The position numbers and the translations under genes are program-made. 64,000 nt of DNA from CAVONV01 sp963697355 (GTDB lineage Bacteria; Acidobacteriota; Vicinamibacteria; Marinacidobacterales; DATDRI01), in assembly GCA_963697355.1 (NCBI GenBank), contig CAVONV010000006.1, positions 115,400-179,399 on the forward strand, given 5' to 3'. Below, piece by piece: positions 52,458 through 61,148 of the stretch. The first letter of the stretch is position 1, and each line of letters begins with the position of its first letter. Below the pieces are notes generated by a model. That model ran no database searches and was not told where the DNA came from. It worked only from the letters and a program-made list of their open reading frames with translations.

Positions 52458-52766
52458 ATGTCGGATTCAAACGGTTATGGCTTTGTTGCCGGCTTTTTTC
52501 TTGGTTCGGCTCTGGGAGCGGCTCTGGCGCTTCTCATTGCGCCCAAATCAGGTATCGAGCTTCGCGAGAACCTAGCGGAGGAAGGGAGGAAACTGAGAGA
52601 AACTACCACCCGCAATGTTTCAGAGCTCCGAGAAAAGAGCGAAGAGTTGTATGGGAAGGCGCGGGAAACGATACAAGACACGGCGGAAGGCGTGAAGAAC
52701 GCGGCCCGCACGATCACAAAAGGCCCAAGCGACGCGATCGATGAACCTTGCTCGAACGGGCCTTGA
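52458..52766 (+). CDS. YtxH-family small envelope protein
   Basis: This 102-residue protein has one glycine-rich transmembrane helix (FVAGFFLGSALGAALALLIAP) followed by KSGIELRENLAEEGRKLR and an amphipathic helical tail with repeated (S)ELREKSEELYGKARE units. This is the YtxH/general-stress pattern. The ATG at 52458 is behind AAAAGGAG. It is followed by hsp20 and fits a stress cassette. A decayed second copy of the pair is at 48.4 kb. Confidence 0.88.
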   Translation: MSDSNGYGFVAGFFLGSALGAALALLIAPKSGIELRENLAEEGRKLRETTTRNVSELREKSEELYGKARETIQDTAEGVKNAARTITKGPSDAIDEPCSNGP

Positions 52767-52839
52767 CTCTAGTCTTTCCGGCTTGACGTTGGGGAGTGAA
52801 GTGACACGCAGTAGAAGACTGACAGGAAGGAGTGCTCAA

Positions 52840-53277
52840 ATGGCGCTATTGACGGTGTTGTCTTTGAGTTCCATGCGGAGAGAGATGGCCCGGTTGTTGG
52901 ACGAGCTCGAAGAAAAAGAATTGCCCTGGCGATTCAAATCGGAGCCCTTCTCTCCTCGGGCCGACATTGGAGAAGCCCACGGGGAAGTCTATGTGCACAT
53001 CCAGGTGCCGGGGGTGTGTAAGGAGGATCTGACAGTCCAACTGTTCGGGGGGACATTGATCATCAAAGGTGAGATCAAGGAAAAAACCAAAGAAGACGAA
53101 TCCGAATACAACCACAGGAAGAAGATCCGCCCTGGACATTTCTCCTGTGAGATTCCGCTTCCAGGAAACCTCGATGTTGAAAAGGCGAAAGCCTGTCTAG
53201 AAAAAGGGGTATTAATAGTGCGCATTCCGAAAACAGAAAAATCAGAGAAGGCAGCGGTCACGGTTCCCATTGAATAA
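52840..53277 (+). CDS. Small heat-shock protein, Hsp20/alpha-crystallin family
   Basis: This 145-residue ATP-independent holdase has the alpha-crystallin core from FSPRADIGEAHGEVYVHIQV through GTLIIKGEIKEKTKEDES and FSCEIPLPGNLDVEKAKA to LEKGVLIVRIPKTEKSEKAA. The core GVLIV motif replaces the usual GVLTI. ATG 52840 lies behind GGAAGGAG. It is 73 bases downstream of ytxH and probably in the same transcript. Confidence 0.93.
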   Translation: MALLTVLSLSSMRREMARLLDELEEKELPWRFKSEPFSPRADIGEAHGEVYVHIQVPGVCKEDLTVQLFGGTLIIKGEIKEKTKEDESEYNHRKKIRPGHFSCEIPLPGNLDVEKAKACLEKGVLIVRIPKTEKSEKAAVTVPIE

Positions 53278-53351
53278 GGCCTTATCATCTGGGGAGCTTC
53301 CGCCATGCCGATGGTTTTCCTAGGGCTTGGATAGCTCGTGTGAAGAAGCCT

Positions 53352-53579
53352 ATATTCAACGAGCGTTTCTTTCGTTACAGCCAGTACCTGAGCTTTCCAA
53401 TTCGAGCTCGACCAATCGATATCGTCATCCAATCGTCTGATGGCCGCATCGGACAGCCTGATCTTGCACTCACCAATCTTGCATTTCCTGGCATCCTTCA
53501 AATCTTCTTCGGGTATCGAGAGTCCCGTCAAATCGGCGAGAGGAGCCCCTTTCATAGCTTCGTTCAAATAGAGCTCCAC
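53352..53579 (-). pseudogene. Fragment of a conserved hypothetical exported protein
   Basis: The frame reads LTGLSIPEEDLKDARKCKIG, then ECKIRLSDAAIRRLDDDIDW and WKAQVLAVTKETLVEY. As far as I recall, this matches the middle of a widespread hypothetical family in proteobacteria and acidobacteria (GLSIPxEDLxDxRxCxVGxCxIKL). The N-terminal part is out of frame or missing, and the sequence after LVEY runs into the antisense of hsp20. It is a truncated remnant on the minus strand. Confidence 0.5.
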
Positions 53580-53656
53580 CAGACTCTTCGAGGCACAAGG
53601 CCGCCGCCATGTTTTTATTCAGCTTTCGTTGATCCTTGTTCCGGTACAGCGCCGTT

Positions 53657-53947
53657 CTATGCGATGGCCTGCAGCCGCGCATTTTCCAAAGGCCTGAGGA
53701 CAATCCTGTTGCCGGAGCAGGTCTCTCTCAGAATCCGGACCAGGTCCACTCCGAGAGATAACGGCAGGTTTAGGTCCAAGAAGACCACGTCTGGAGCGGC
53801 AAGAGAGAGAAACTCCCTCACTTTCAACAGATAGGTACTGCCGGACGGATCCACCACCAAGGTGGGTCCGTCCGACATGGTCACGGTCAAGTACCCATCC
53901 TGAGTCTTGATCATCGCGGAACGTTCGCTAAGGCTGCGTTTGCGCAT
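53657..53947 (-). CDS. Small receiver-like protein of uncertain status
   Basis: The ATG at 53947, seven bases after GGAAGGA, opens a 96-residue frame. TLVVDPSGSTYLLKV and VVFLDLNLPLSLGVDLVRIL resemble the first pocket and the phospho-acceptor motif of a receiver domain. The domain is too short and lacks the Thr/Lys blocks, so it may be a remnant. It abuts the duplicated segment starting at about 53975. Confidence 0.4.
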   Translation of the reverse strand: MRKRSLSERSAMIKTQDGYLTVTMSDGPTLVVDPSGSTYLLKVREFLSLAAPDVVFLDLNLPLSLGVDLVRILRETCSGNRIVLRPLENARLQAIA

Positions 53948-53974
53948 GAGTAATCCTTCCGTCCCTTCGAGAGG

Positions 53975-54470
53975 TCGTCGTCTATCGACGCTCGCGGGTC
54001 TGTCGCGGTTTCCCAGACGGCTGTTTCGGTCATTCTTTCGTTTCGACGCCCATGGGCGAAGCAATCCGAAAACGAGTTGCAGTGAAGCACATGCTCCCAA
54101 ATACAAGATGTTCAGCAAATGACATACCAGTTGCGGCGCGACCTCATGAGAGGCCCATAGAGCTCGTAACTAACTGTCATACAAACGCTTGTCTGAAGAA
54201 AAAGGGCGTTGTTGAAAGGGTGAAATTGCATGTGTCAGGGATGAATCTCGAAGAACATCTTCGCAGGTGCGGATGACGAGCGCCGGAATCCCTGCAATCT
54301 CAGACGGTTAGAGCAGTGTCATGCTGATGGAACACGATCTCTCAGTGGTGAGTCACTCGCGCCTGCGGGTACAAAGAACACACTTGTGGCGGCACATGCC
54401 AGCATGCGCTCGGCGCGGGGATTCGCGTGTTGAACCGTCCACCAAGGGTTTCGGGCATGCTCACCGCTAC
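53975..54470. repeat. Long direct duplication, copy 1
   Basis: This segment matches 61088-61590 along nearly its whole length. It contains a decayed 5' end of the 2-oxoacid oxidoreductase gamma gene (minus strand, MTETAV...), its sigma-54 promoter region, and the 3' end of an MFS gene (minus strand, MPETLGG...). Runs such as CCCATGGGCGAAGCAATCCG and CAGCAAATGACATACCAGTT are identical in both. Confidence 0.85.
54114..54129 (-). promoter_or_regulatory. Orphan copy of a sigma-54 promoter
   Basis: On the minus strand TGGTATGTCATTTGCT is identical to the promoter at 61238-61253, but here it heads only a broken gene start. Confidence 0.45.
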
Positions 54471-54879
54471 TTCCAGGACAACCGATGTCACCGCCATTCC
54501 GGTGACCATCCCCGCCAGCACCTATTGCTGTGCTCGCTCGACCTCGTGGGCGAACAACTGGGTGAAGAGGAGTATCATCGATTGGGGAAGCTCAACGCAG
54601 AATGATGACGGTAAATATCGCCACCAGAATTGAAGAAACAAAGGCGATCACATTGCGAGTGAAGGCGAACGTTTTTCCAAGTGTCAGAGCTTCAACAGGA
54701 AATTGAGCCTGAAATGTGCATCAAGGTCATGGGGAGGCGCGCCCAGCAGCACGAGCACTCACTGGATTTCTTGGCACGCATTGTGCTTTGCAGGTTTGCA
54801 ACTGGCGTCAATTAGTGGTTGTCATGAAGAGTGCTAAGACCGTGTTTTTGGTATAGGAAAAAGAAAAGGACGGTTGCAA
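54471..54879. other. Remnant-rich region before the winged-helix gene
   Basis: The minus strand of 54600-54700 reads KTFAFTRNVIAFVSSILVAI and ends in FTVIILR, a hydrophobic tail that could be the end of a lost transporter or sensor. No intact gene is seen. A possible sigma-54 promoter is at 54772. Confidence 0.35.
54772..54787 (+). promoter_or_regulatory. Possible sigma-54 promoter
   Basis: TGGCACGCATTGTGCT has a perfect -24 box and correct spacing, but G for T at the start of the -12 box. It lies about 95 bases before the winged-helix gene. Confidence 0.5.
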
Positions 54880-55104
54880 ATGACAAAGCAAGATAACATG
54901 AAGAAAAGAACCATGGAATTGATCCTAAGTGCGAAGGATCAGCGTCTCAGACCCCGCGACTTGGAGAAAACCATCACGCACGAGTTCAAAACCTCACGAT
55001 CATTGGCCCACGATGTTCTGAAAGATCTAGTCGAGAAAGGGGACCTGGTCTACGCCTACCGGGACCCCTGTTCTTACGTGGAGTTCCGGTACGACGGCAT
55101 ATAG
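54880..55104 (+). CDS. Small winged-helix DNA-binding protein
   Basis: This 74-residue protein is almost entirely a winged-helix domain: RTMELILSAKDQRLRPRDLE, SRSLAHDVLKDLVEKGDLVY and AYRDPCSYVEF. It may be a transcriptional regulator acting on nearby genes. ATG 54880 follows AAAGGA at about 10 bases; a TTG two codons earlier is also possible. Confidence 0.72.
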   Translation: MTKQDNMKKRTMELILSAKDQRLRPRDLEKTITHEFKTSRSLAHDVLKDLVEKGDLVYAYRDPCSYVEFRYDGI

Positions 55105-55128
55105 TAAGGGCACCAATCGGCGCGCCCC

Positions 55129-55278
55129 ATGAATAGTGCTCTTGATGGTAAGGGAGACCCCTGGATCTTCGATGCGGACGTGAATCGTGATGGCAAACTC
55201 TATAGTAGTTTTGGAAAGTCCTCCTATGCCGAAGAATACATGCGCCTGGACATGTGTATGACAAGGGGCAAGAAATGA
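55129..55278 (+). CDS. Possible 49-residue EF-hand-like microprotein
   Basis: The frame contains FDADVNRDGKLYSSF, which resembles an EF-hand or dockerin calcium loop, and its stop overlaps the next ATG (ATGA). No ribosome site is visible, so this may be a gene remnant or part of a leader. Confidence 0.3.
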   Translation: MNSALDGKGDPWIFDADVNRDGKLYSSFGKSSYAEEYMRLDMCMTRGKK

Positions 55279-55703
55279 CGAGAGCAGTTTTTGGAATAGT
55301 AGCACCTGTTACATTAGCCGTGGCCATTGGAATAACGGTGCCTTCGTATGCGCAGAGAGGAATGGGCAGGGGCATGCCGAAGTACGATAAGGCGACTGAG
55401 GTAACGGTGACAGGAACGGTGGAAGACGTCAAGGAATACCCCAGCCCCATGGGTTGGAACGGCACGCATGCGATTTTGAAAACAGAGGGACAAACACTCG
55501 ATGTGCACTTTGGTCCTTCGGATTTCCTAAAGGAGAAGGGGTTCGTGTTGAAAGCAGGCGACGGAATAGAAGTAACGGGTTCTAGAGTGAAGTATGAAAG
55601 CAACGATACGCTCCTGGCACGTGAGGTGAAAAAGGCGGATATGACACTAACCTTGCGCAACGCCCAAGGGATCCCGGTTTGGTCCAGGAGCAGGAGACGA
55701 TAG
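55275..55703 (+). CDS. Exported OB-fold protein
   Basis: This 142-residue protein has a signal peptide (RAVFGIVAPVTLAVAIGITV ending in SYAQ) and a small beta-barrel domain. Its repeating strands read ATEVTVTGTVEDVKEYPSPM, GTHAILKTEGQTLDVHFGPS and GDGIEVTGSRVKYE, then LTLRNAQGIPVWSRSR. This is an OB-like fold as in DUF5666/YgiW-type periplasmic proteins. Function is unknown; ligand or metal binding is possible. Confidence 0.8.
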   Translation: MTRAVFGIVAPVTLAVAIGITVPSYAQRGMGRGMPKYDKATEVTVTGTVEDVKEYPSPMGWNGTHAILKTEGQTLDVHFGPSDFLKEKGFVLKAGDGIEVTGSRVKYESNDTLLAREVKKADMTLTLRNAQGIPVWSRSRRR

Positions 55704-55778
55704 TACCCATCCGACAGTCGGAGGACGGAGAGCTCCTTTCTCAACGCGGTTGAAAATTCGGTCAAGCGCGCGTCGTGG

Positions 55779-57038
55779 TCAACGAGAAGGGACCCCGGAC
55801 TTTCCGGTATGAGTCATCACGAGCTGAAAAACCTGCAGGCGTCTTGCCTTGAAGGCTCCCGCCGACATCCGAAGATAATACTTCCACATTCGTCTGAAAC
55901 GCCCATCGTATATCGCTTCGGGCAAAGACCGTGCTCTTTCGAAGTTCTCTGCCCATGCAAGAAGCGTCGGCTCATAGTGGAGTCCGATATTGTGAATGTT
56001 TTCTATGACGAATCGGCCTTCCGCCGCCTCGGACAATTGAGTCAATGACGGGATCTTCCCGTTAGGAAAGATGTACTTCTCCGTCCACGGATCAATAGTA
56101 TGGTAGGTGGAGCTGCTACCGATCGTGTGCAATAGGAAGATACCTTCCTGTGCAAGGCACTGTGACACCTTTTCCATGAAGGTGCGGTAGTTCTTGTAAC
56201 CGACGTGTTCAGCCATCCCTACGCTGACGATACGATCAAACCTGCCCTCTAAATCGCGATAATCCTGGAAGAGGATTCGTACCGGATAGCCCTTGGCTAG
56301 CTCACGGGCCAGGTCAGATTGCTCCTTCGAAATCGTGATTCCTACAACTTCGACGCCGTATTTCTGAGCCGCATAGATGGCCAACCCACCCCAACCGCAA
56401 CCGATATCGAGTACGCGCATTCCGGGTTTCAGCATGAGTTTTCTACAGATCAATTCGAGCTTTGCCTCTTGTGCCTCGTCGAGATCCCTTGATTCCTCCC
56501 AGTAACCGCAGCTATAAATCATCCGACGGTCCAGCATCACGCGATAAAGATCGTTGCCTATATCGTAGTGGACTTTTCCGACTTGGAATGCCCGCGAACG
56601 GGACTGCAAGTTCAGAGATCGATTCGCGATCAGAGTAATGAGCGCCCGCATATTGAACCGGATCTTGCTCTCGAGATCCGCTCTTTGGATACGATTGGAA
56701 AACTCTTCAAGAGCATTGCACTCCCACCAACCGTCCATATAGGACTCACCAAGTCCGAGTGAGCCGTGGGCGAGTACCCTTTGATAAAAATCCTCGTTCT
56801 TTATCTCGAGATCCCACGGCCTCTTACCGCCCACTTCGATGTCTGCACAAGAGAGCATCTCCTGAACGATTTCCTTTGCTCTCCGACATGCCAGTCTTCT
56901 CCAAGGGTTTTCGACTTCAGCGCTCTCGTTGAACGTTGGAGACTGCTCCCGGCTCAGCGAGCCTACTTGCGCAGAGTTGAGAAGAGCGGATTCAACAGGA
57001 TAGGAAAAACCGACTGTACACTCATCATATTTTTCCAT
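55779..57038 (-). CDS. cfa: Cyclopropane-fatty-acyl-phospholipid synthase
   Basis: This 419-residue enzyme adds a methylene group from SAM to unsaturated membrane lipids. Marks are GLGESYMDGWWECNALEEF, VGKVHYDIGNDLYRVMLD, SCGYWEES, motif I VLDIGCGWGGLAIYAAQKYG, and SVGMAEHVGYKNYRTFMEKV. The length fits the family. ATG 57038 is behind an AGGTGGG sequence. A perfect sigma-54 promoter is about 130 bases upstream, so membrane cyclopropanation would be switched on with the rest of the regulon, as often happens in stationary or stress states. Confidence 0.95.
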   Translation of the reverse strand: MEKYDECTVGFSYPVESALLNSAQVGSLSREQSPTFNESAEVENPWRRLACRRAKEIVQEMLSCADIEVGGKRPWDLEIKNEDFYQRVLAHGSLGLGESYMDGWWECNALEEFSNRIQRADLESKIRFNMRALITLIANRSLNLQSRSRAFQVGKVHYDIGNDLYRVMLDRRMIYSCGYWEESRDLDEAQEAKLELICRKLMLKPGMRVLDIGCGWGGLAIYAAQKYGVEVVGITISKEQSDLARELAKGYPVRILFQDYRDLEGRFDRIVSVGMAEHVGYKNYRTFMEKVSQCLAQEGIFLLHTIGSSSTYHTIDPWTEKYIFPNGKIPSLTQLSEAAEGRFVIENIHNIGLHYEPTLLAWAENFERARSLPEAIYDGRFRRMWKYYLRMSAGAFKARRLQVFQLVMTHTGKSGVPSR

Positions 57039-57169
57039 GGCACACCCACCTCGGTCCGCTCGACGGTCAATCGCCAACGCCCAAAGGCAGGTTGGGAAAC
57101 TCGAGCCTTGCATCAGGCTCCGCAAGTTAGCTTGGCAATCGCGAACCGGATCTTCGCTGTTTACTATTT

Positions 57170-57185
57170 TGCAACCCGCGTGCCA
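57170..57185 (-). promoter_or_regulatory. Sigma-54 promoter of cfa
   Basis: On the minus strand TGGCACGCGGGTTGCA is a perfect match, identical in all 16 bases to the promoter at 10418. A divergent sigma-54 promoter is 95 bases away at 57280. Confidence 0.88.
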
Positions 57186-57279
57186 TAACTATCGTGTTTC
57201 CGAATCTCAACCACTTGATATTGGCTGAATTTAGGATGCTTGTTTTGAAACATTATCCTTAAATCAGAATTGGATTTGT

Positions 57280-57295
57280 TGGCATACTTGTTGCT
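57280..57295 (+). promoter_or_regulatory. Sigma-54 promoter of the AIR-synthase-like gene
   Basis: TGGCATACTTGTTGCT is a consensus match, about 92 bases before the ATG at 57387. Confidence 0.82.
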
Positions 57296-57386
57296 GTAGA
57301 TAGAAGAGAGGAATGATGTGAGTCAAATGCCGACTCTGTGCAAGCGACCATTAGACTTGACAGCTTTAGGTGGGCGGTGAATCGGG

Positions 57387-58386
57387 ATGTCAAAGTTCCC
57401 ACTAGATGTGTTGCAGAGTCGCGTTTTCCCATTCGCGAAGGCCGATGATCCCGATATCATCCTTGGCGCTGCTTTCGGTGAAGACGTGGCGCTGACGCGA
57501 CATTCTGGTCTCACACATAGATCCCATTGTGGGTGCCATCGGGAACATCGGCTGGCTGGCCGTTCACGCGGCCTGTAACGACGTCGCTGCGAGCGGCATC
57601 CCACCTCGATGGATCCAGCTGCTGGTGCTGGTGCCTCGATCGAAGGATGAGGAGCTCCTGGAGCAGATCATGCGCGATGCCGGTCGTGCCGCTCAAAAAG
57701 TCGGGGCCACAATCATTGGGGGGCATACGGGCTACTCTGCGAGCCTCGCGCGGCCTTTGGTTGCCGTCACGGCGCTTGGGACAGCGTCGGGCCGTAAACC
57801 GGTGTTGACGAGCGGAGCCAAGGTGGGCGACCGCGTGTTGGTCACGAAGGGTATTGCTCTAGAGGGGACGGCTATTCTGGCGCAGGACTTCGCGGACGTG
57901 GCGCGAGGGTTGAACTTGGGCGAGGCGGAATTGAAAGAAGGCCGCGGCGTGATGGCGAACGTCAGCGTGGTGCCGGAGGCGTTGACCTTGGCAGCCAACG
58001 GCGTGACGGCAATGCACGACGTCACCCGGGGTGGAATCCTGGAGACGCTGCTGGAGATTGTGTTATTGTCGAAGGTCGGTATGGAGGTTGAGTTCTCACA
58101 CTTTCCCATCCCTTCTATCGTACGCCGCTTCGCCCAGGCATTCCGGTTCGATCCACTGCGAATGATCTCCTCCGGATCGCTGGCGGCCACAGTTCCGCCG
58201 GAGCGGGTGGAGGACGTGACGACGGCACTGGAAGAGTTGGGAACGCCGTTTGCCTTCGTGGGTTGGGTCACGGAGGGAGCCGGCGTGCGAGTTCTCAAGG
58301 ACGGCAAGGCCACCGATCATACGCAAATTCGCTGCGAAGAAGACGAACTGGCTCGCCTATGGGCCCTTCACCCTCGGGATGGATAG
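57387..58386 (+). CDS. AIR-synthase (PurM/HypE/SelD fold) protein, one frameshift
   Basis: Two frames join near 57499 (one base missing after CTGACGC) to give a protein of about 333 residues of the AIR synthase-related superfamily. Marks are ILGAAFGEDVAL, DPIVGAIGNIGWLAVH-type beginning, ACNDVAASGIPPRWIQLLVL, IIGGHTGYS, MHDVTRGGILETLLEI and MISSGSLAATVPPE. It lacks the HypE C-terminal Cys and the SelD N-terminal Cys/Sec motif, so it is neither of these. It likely binds ATP and a small substrate. It is the first gene of a pair with a methyltransferase, under a sigma-54 promoter. Confidence 0.82.
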
Positions 58387-58388
58387 CC

Positions 58389-59012
58389 GTGGGCTTCGAG
58401 ACGAACACGGATCGATACGACCTTTGGTTTGTCCGTCATGACGCCGCTTACTTCTCGGAGCTATCAGCCGTTCGATGTCTACTACCGAGCCGCGGCTTCG
58501 GTGTCGAGATTGGCGTGGGGACGGGCCGCTTCGCTGCCGAGCTCGGTGTTCGAGTTGGAGTCGATCCCAGCGTCAATATGCTCCAAAAAGCTCGCAGCCG
58601 TGATCTCATTGTTCTCAGGGGTGTCGCCGAAGCTCTTCCGTTTCCGAATGAGGCGTTCGATTACTGCTTGATCGTAACAACGATCTGCTTCGTGGACGAC
58701 GCGAAAATCATGATGAAGGAGGCCCGGCGTGTTCTCAAACCCTACGGGAGTGTGGTTATCGGTTTCATCGATCGGGAAAGCCCCCTTGGACGGCATTACC
58801 TGGACCATCAGTCAGAGAACGTGTTCTATCGAAGCGCGACTTTCTATTCCGCTCGTGACGTGGAAACTCTCCTCGTCGACGCGGGGTTCGGCGAACTGCG
58901 TTGGGTACAGACACTGTTCAAGGGACCTTCACTGGCCCAAGCGATCGAGGAGACCCGTGTCGGGTACGGAGAGGGAAGTTTTGTTGCGGTAAGGGCGGTA
59001 CGTCTCCGTTGA
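58389..59012 (+). CDS. Class I SAM-dependent methyltransferase
   Basis: This 207-residue methyltransferase starts at a GTG two bases after the upstream stop. Motif I is GVEIGVGTGRFAAELG, the acid at strand 2 is GVDPSVNML, and ALPFPNEAFDYCLIVTTICF is the motif II region. The UbiE/menaquinone-like group is the closest type. Co-transcription with the AIR-synthase-like gene is likely; substrate is unknown. Confidence 0.88.
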   Translation: MGFETNTDRYDLWFVRHDAAYFSELSAVRCLLPSRGFGVEIGVGTGRFAAELGVRVGVDPSVNMLQKARSRDLIVLRGVAEALPFPNEAFDYCLIVTTICFVDDAKIMMKEARRVLKPYGSVVIGFIDRESPLGRHYLDHQSENVFYRSATFYSARDVETLLVDAGFGELRWVQTLFKGPSLAQAIEETRVGYGEGSFVAVRAVRLR

Positions 59013-59107
59013 CGTTCCAAGCGGGGCGTCGCATATGACGCGAAAACGCTGTTCTCGTCCCCGGGATTGGAGCTTCTATTAGAACTCCCGAGTGAACACA
59101 AACGTTG

Positions 59108-59293
59108 TCAGGCTTTTTTTTGTTCGAGAGCGGCCCGGTGATGCTCGCCACCCTCCCGTACGAGTGCTTTCCCACAGTTCGGGCAGCGCTCTTCTAAACA
59201 TGGCTTGCCACTAAGATGGGGGACTCGAGCTCCGCACTTGACGCATACGCAGTAGCCCCCAGAACCCATTCCACCTTGCCTCTTTATGTCCAT
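59108..59293 (-). CDS. Stand-alone zinc-ribbon protein
   Basis: This 61-residue protein begins at ATG 59293, seven bases after AAAAGGAG. It has a glycine-rich start, then CVCVKCGARVPHLSGKPC and CPNCGKALVRE: two CxxC pairs. The ribbon is like the C-terminal domain of the NifX-fold protein at 51.4 kb (CSSCGYST...CPECKTPL). It may be a rubredoxin-like or zinc module working with that protein. Confidence 0.8.
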   Translation of the reverse strand: MDIKRQGGMGSGGYCVCVKCGARVPHLSGKPCLEERCPNCGKALVREGGEHHRAALEQKKA

Positions 59294-59498
59294 AAGATCA
59301 ACTCCTTTTCGCGTGGTCCCAAGAGCATTCTGACTAAATATCAACGCTTGGAGACCAATCTATGGCCGAGATCCGAGTTCTTCGGCCTTCCGATACCTCT
59401 GTCGTAGATGTGTGGCTCTTGTGGTCTCTTCGGTGCGACTTTGTGCCCCCGCAATCGATCCACTGACCGTCGCCTCCGATCTGTTATCATGAACTACC

Positions 59499-60434
59499 TC
59501 ATGTAGCGAAAAGATCCAGAGCGCGGTTGAGTCCTTTTATCTTGTCCTCAACGGGCATCCCGAGTCCTCGGCTGGAAAGGGTGTCGTAGCAAAGTCGGCT
59601 CTCATCCTGGAACAAGATGCCAACTGGTAGCGGGTTCGTCATTGCCGTGACTTCGAGGGCTTGCGACAAGTTGGACGCATCGTGCTGCTGTTGGTTGGGA
59701 AAGAAGCGTTTCACAGCGTCGTCGAGCCCGAGGTTGCCGTTGGTCAGCAAGAGGAGCTTCGACGGATCCTTTTGATAGTCCTCGTATACGAATTCTGTGT
59801 ACTGGGGACACCGTTGCAGGATGCGGACGAGACCCAGTCCCCTGTGATCGTGAGCCGCCTTGAGGACGGCGTAAAGAAGGACGGGATTCCAATCAACAAC
59901 CTGGGCGACGAAGGAGACGTTGGTGATGCCGAGCGTGACGGTCAAAGGGTTGTGCGCAGGTAAGATGGCCCCAGAAGGATGGGTGTTGGTCTTCAAGCCC
60001 AGTCGGCTGGTCGGAGAGGTTTGTTTCTTGGTGAGGGCGTAGACTTCGTTATCGAAGATCATCACCGTCAGATCCATGTTGTAGCGAACGGCGTGAATCC
60101 AGTGGCCGGTGGATGGACCGCCTCGCTGCTCATCGACGATCACCAACGGAATTTCTGTCATGACCGCGAGACCGATGAACTCTGTCTTTAGGGCCATTCC
60201 AGGACCCGAAGTCACGGTGCAAGCGGTCTTGCCCGCATAAGAGGAGCCAATCGCGAATCCGATTGCGCCAATCTCATCCTCCGCCTGGTGGACGAAACCA
60301 CCCACTTCTTGGAAGACGCCAGAAATGAAATGCGTTGCCGCCGCGACCGGAGTGATGGGATACATCGCGAGTAGCTCCATCCCGGAGGCCATGATCCCGA
60401 GGCCAACGGCTTGGTTACCATTGGTTACGATCAT
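59499..60434 (-). pseudogene. 2-oxoacid:ferredoxin oxidoreductase alpha/beta chimera (internal deletion)
   Basis: The frame opens as a KorA/PorA alpha subunit (GNQAVGLGIMASGMELLAMY, GGFVHQAEDEIGAIGFAIGS, TVTSGPGMALKTEFIGLAVM, VDEQRGGPSTG). Without a break it then continues as the KorB/PorB beta subunit (HWIHAVRYNMDLTVMIFDNE, YALTKKQTSP, LGITNVSFVAQ, LQRCPQYTEF). The alpha C-terminus and the beta N-terminus, including the thiamine-diphosphate GDGD motif, are missing. The join is at STG|HW, where both genes have similar codons. The product could not be catalytic. Downstream of the gamma gene in the same orientation. Confidence 0.85.
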
Positions 60435-60461
60435 GGGCACTTTGTTAGGCCTAGTGGGGAC

Positions 60462-61148
60462 TTAAAAGAGATATTTGATGGTTTCTCTCGCAATCTCGTA
60501 ACCCGCTTGGACGAGCGTCCGGTTGATCGCGATGACCTGTTCGGATTTTTTCGCAAAGATGAAGCCGACTTCTTCGAGAGCCCGATCGGGGTCCCGGTTG
60601 TAGATGTGGCACAGCATACCGAGCACGAACATGTTCTTGCCGAGCTGTGGTGCAGTGGTGTGCAACTTACAGGCCTCTTCTATCGGGCCTTCATGGACGA
60701 TGAACCCATGTCTTGCGAAGTCCTCGATTGCTTCTTCTTACTGCTGGCGGATCTCCGGCATCGGATCGTCCCGCCACTTGTTCTCTAACAGGATGATGGT
60801 TCTTGACTTGTATGCCTTGTTGGCGATGCGTCCGTAGAGCACTTGCTCGTTGAAGGCCACAACGAAATCGGCACCTTGATTGGTGATGTCGTTGGTTCCG
60901 AAGCGGATGCGGATTCCGCTGGCACCGGCGGTGGAACGAGACGGTGGCCTGATCTCGGCAGGTATGATCTCGACCGTCCAAACGCCGTTGCCCATCTTGG
61001 CGCAAAGGCCACCGAACGTCTGCCCCGCCTTCTGCGCCCCTTCACCGGAGTCGCTGACAATCTCCACGATGCACTCTTTGATGACCTGGCGGGGTCTATC
61101 GACGCTTGCCAGGTCTATCGCGTCTTCCAAGACTGCTGTTTCGGTCAT
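60462..61148 (-). pseudogene. 2-oxoacid:acceptor oxidoreductase gamma subunit, nonsense codon
   Basis: The gamma domain reads IVSDSGEGAQKAGQTFGGL, IRIRFGTNDITNQGADFVVA and TIILLENKWRDDP. A TAA at 60738-60740 then interrupts it. The same frame continues EEAIEDFARHGFIVHEGPIE, LGKNMFVLGMLCHIY and IKYLF, as the family requires. The expected residue at the stop is probably Tyr (TAC to TAA). TAA is not a selenocysteine codon. With the chimera downstream, the whole operon appears inactive. It has a sigma-54 promoter about 90 bases upstream. Confidence 0.82.

Noticed and set aside
57387..58386. SelD (selenophosphate synthetase) for the two selenoproteins
   Set aside because: The fold is the same superfamily, but the SelD N-terminal Cys/Sec-containing glycine-rich motif is absent; selD must be elsewhere.
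60738..60740. Recoded stop in the gamma subunit
   Set aside because: The codon is TAA, which is not used for Sec or Pyl insertion; a Tyr codon mutated or misread is simpler.
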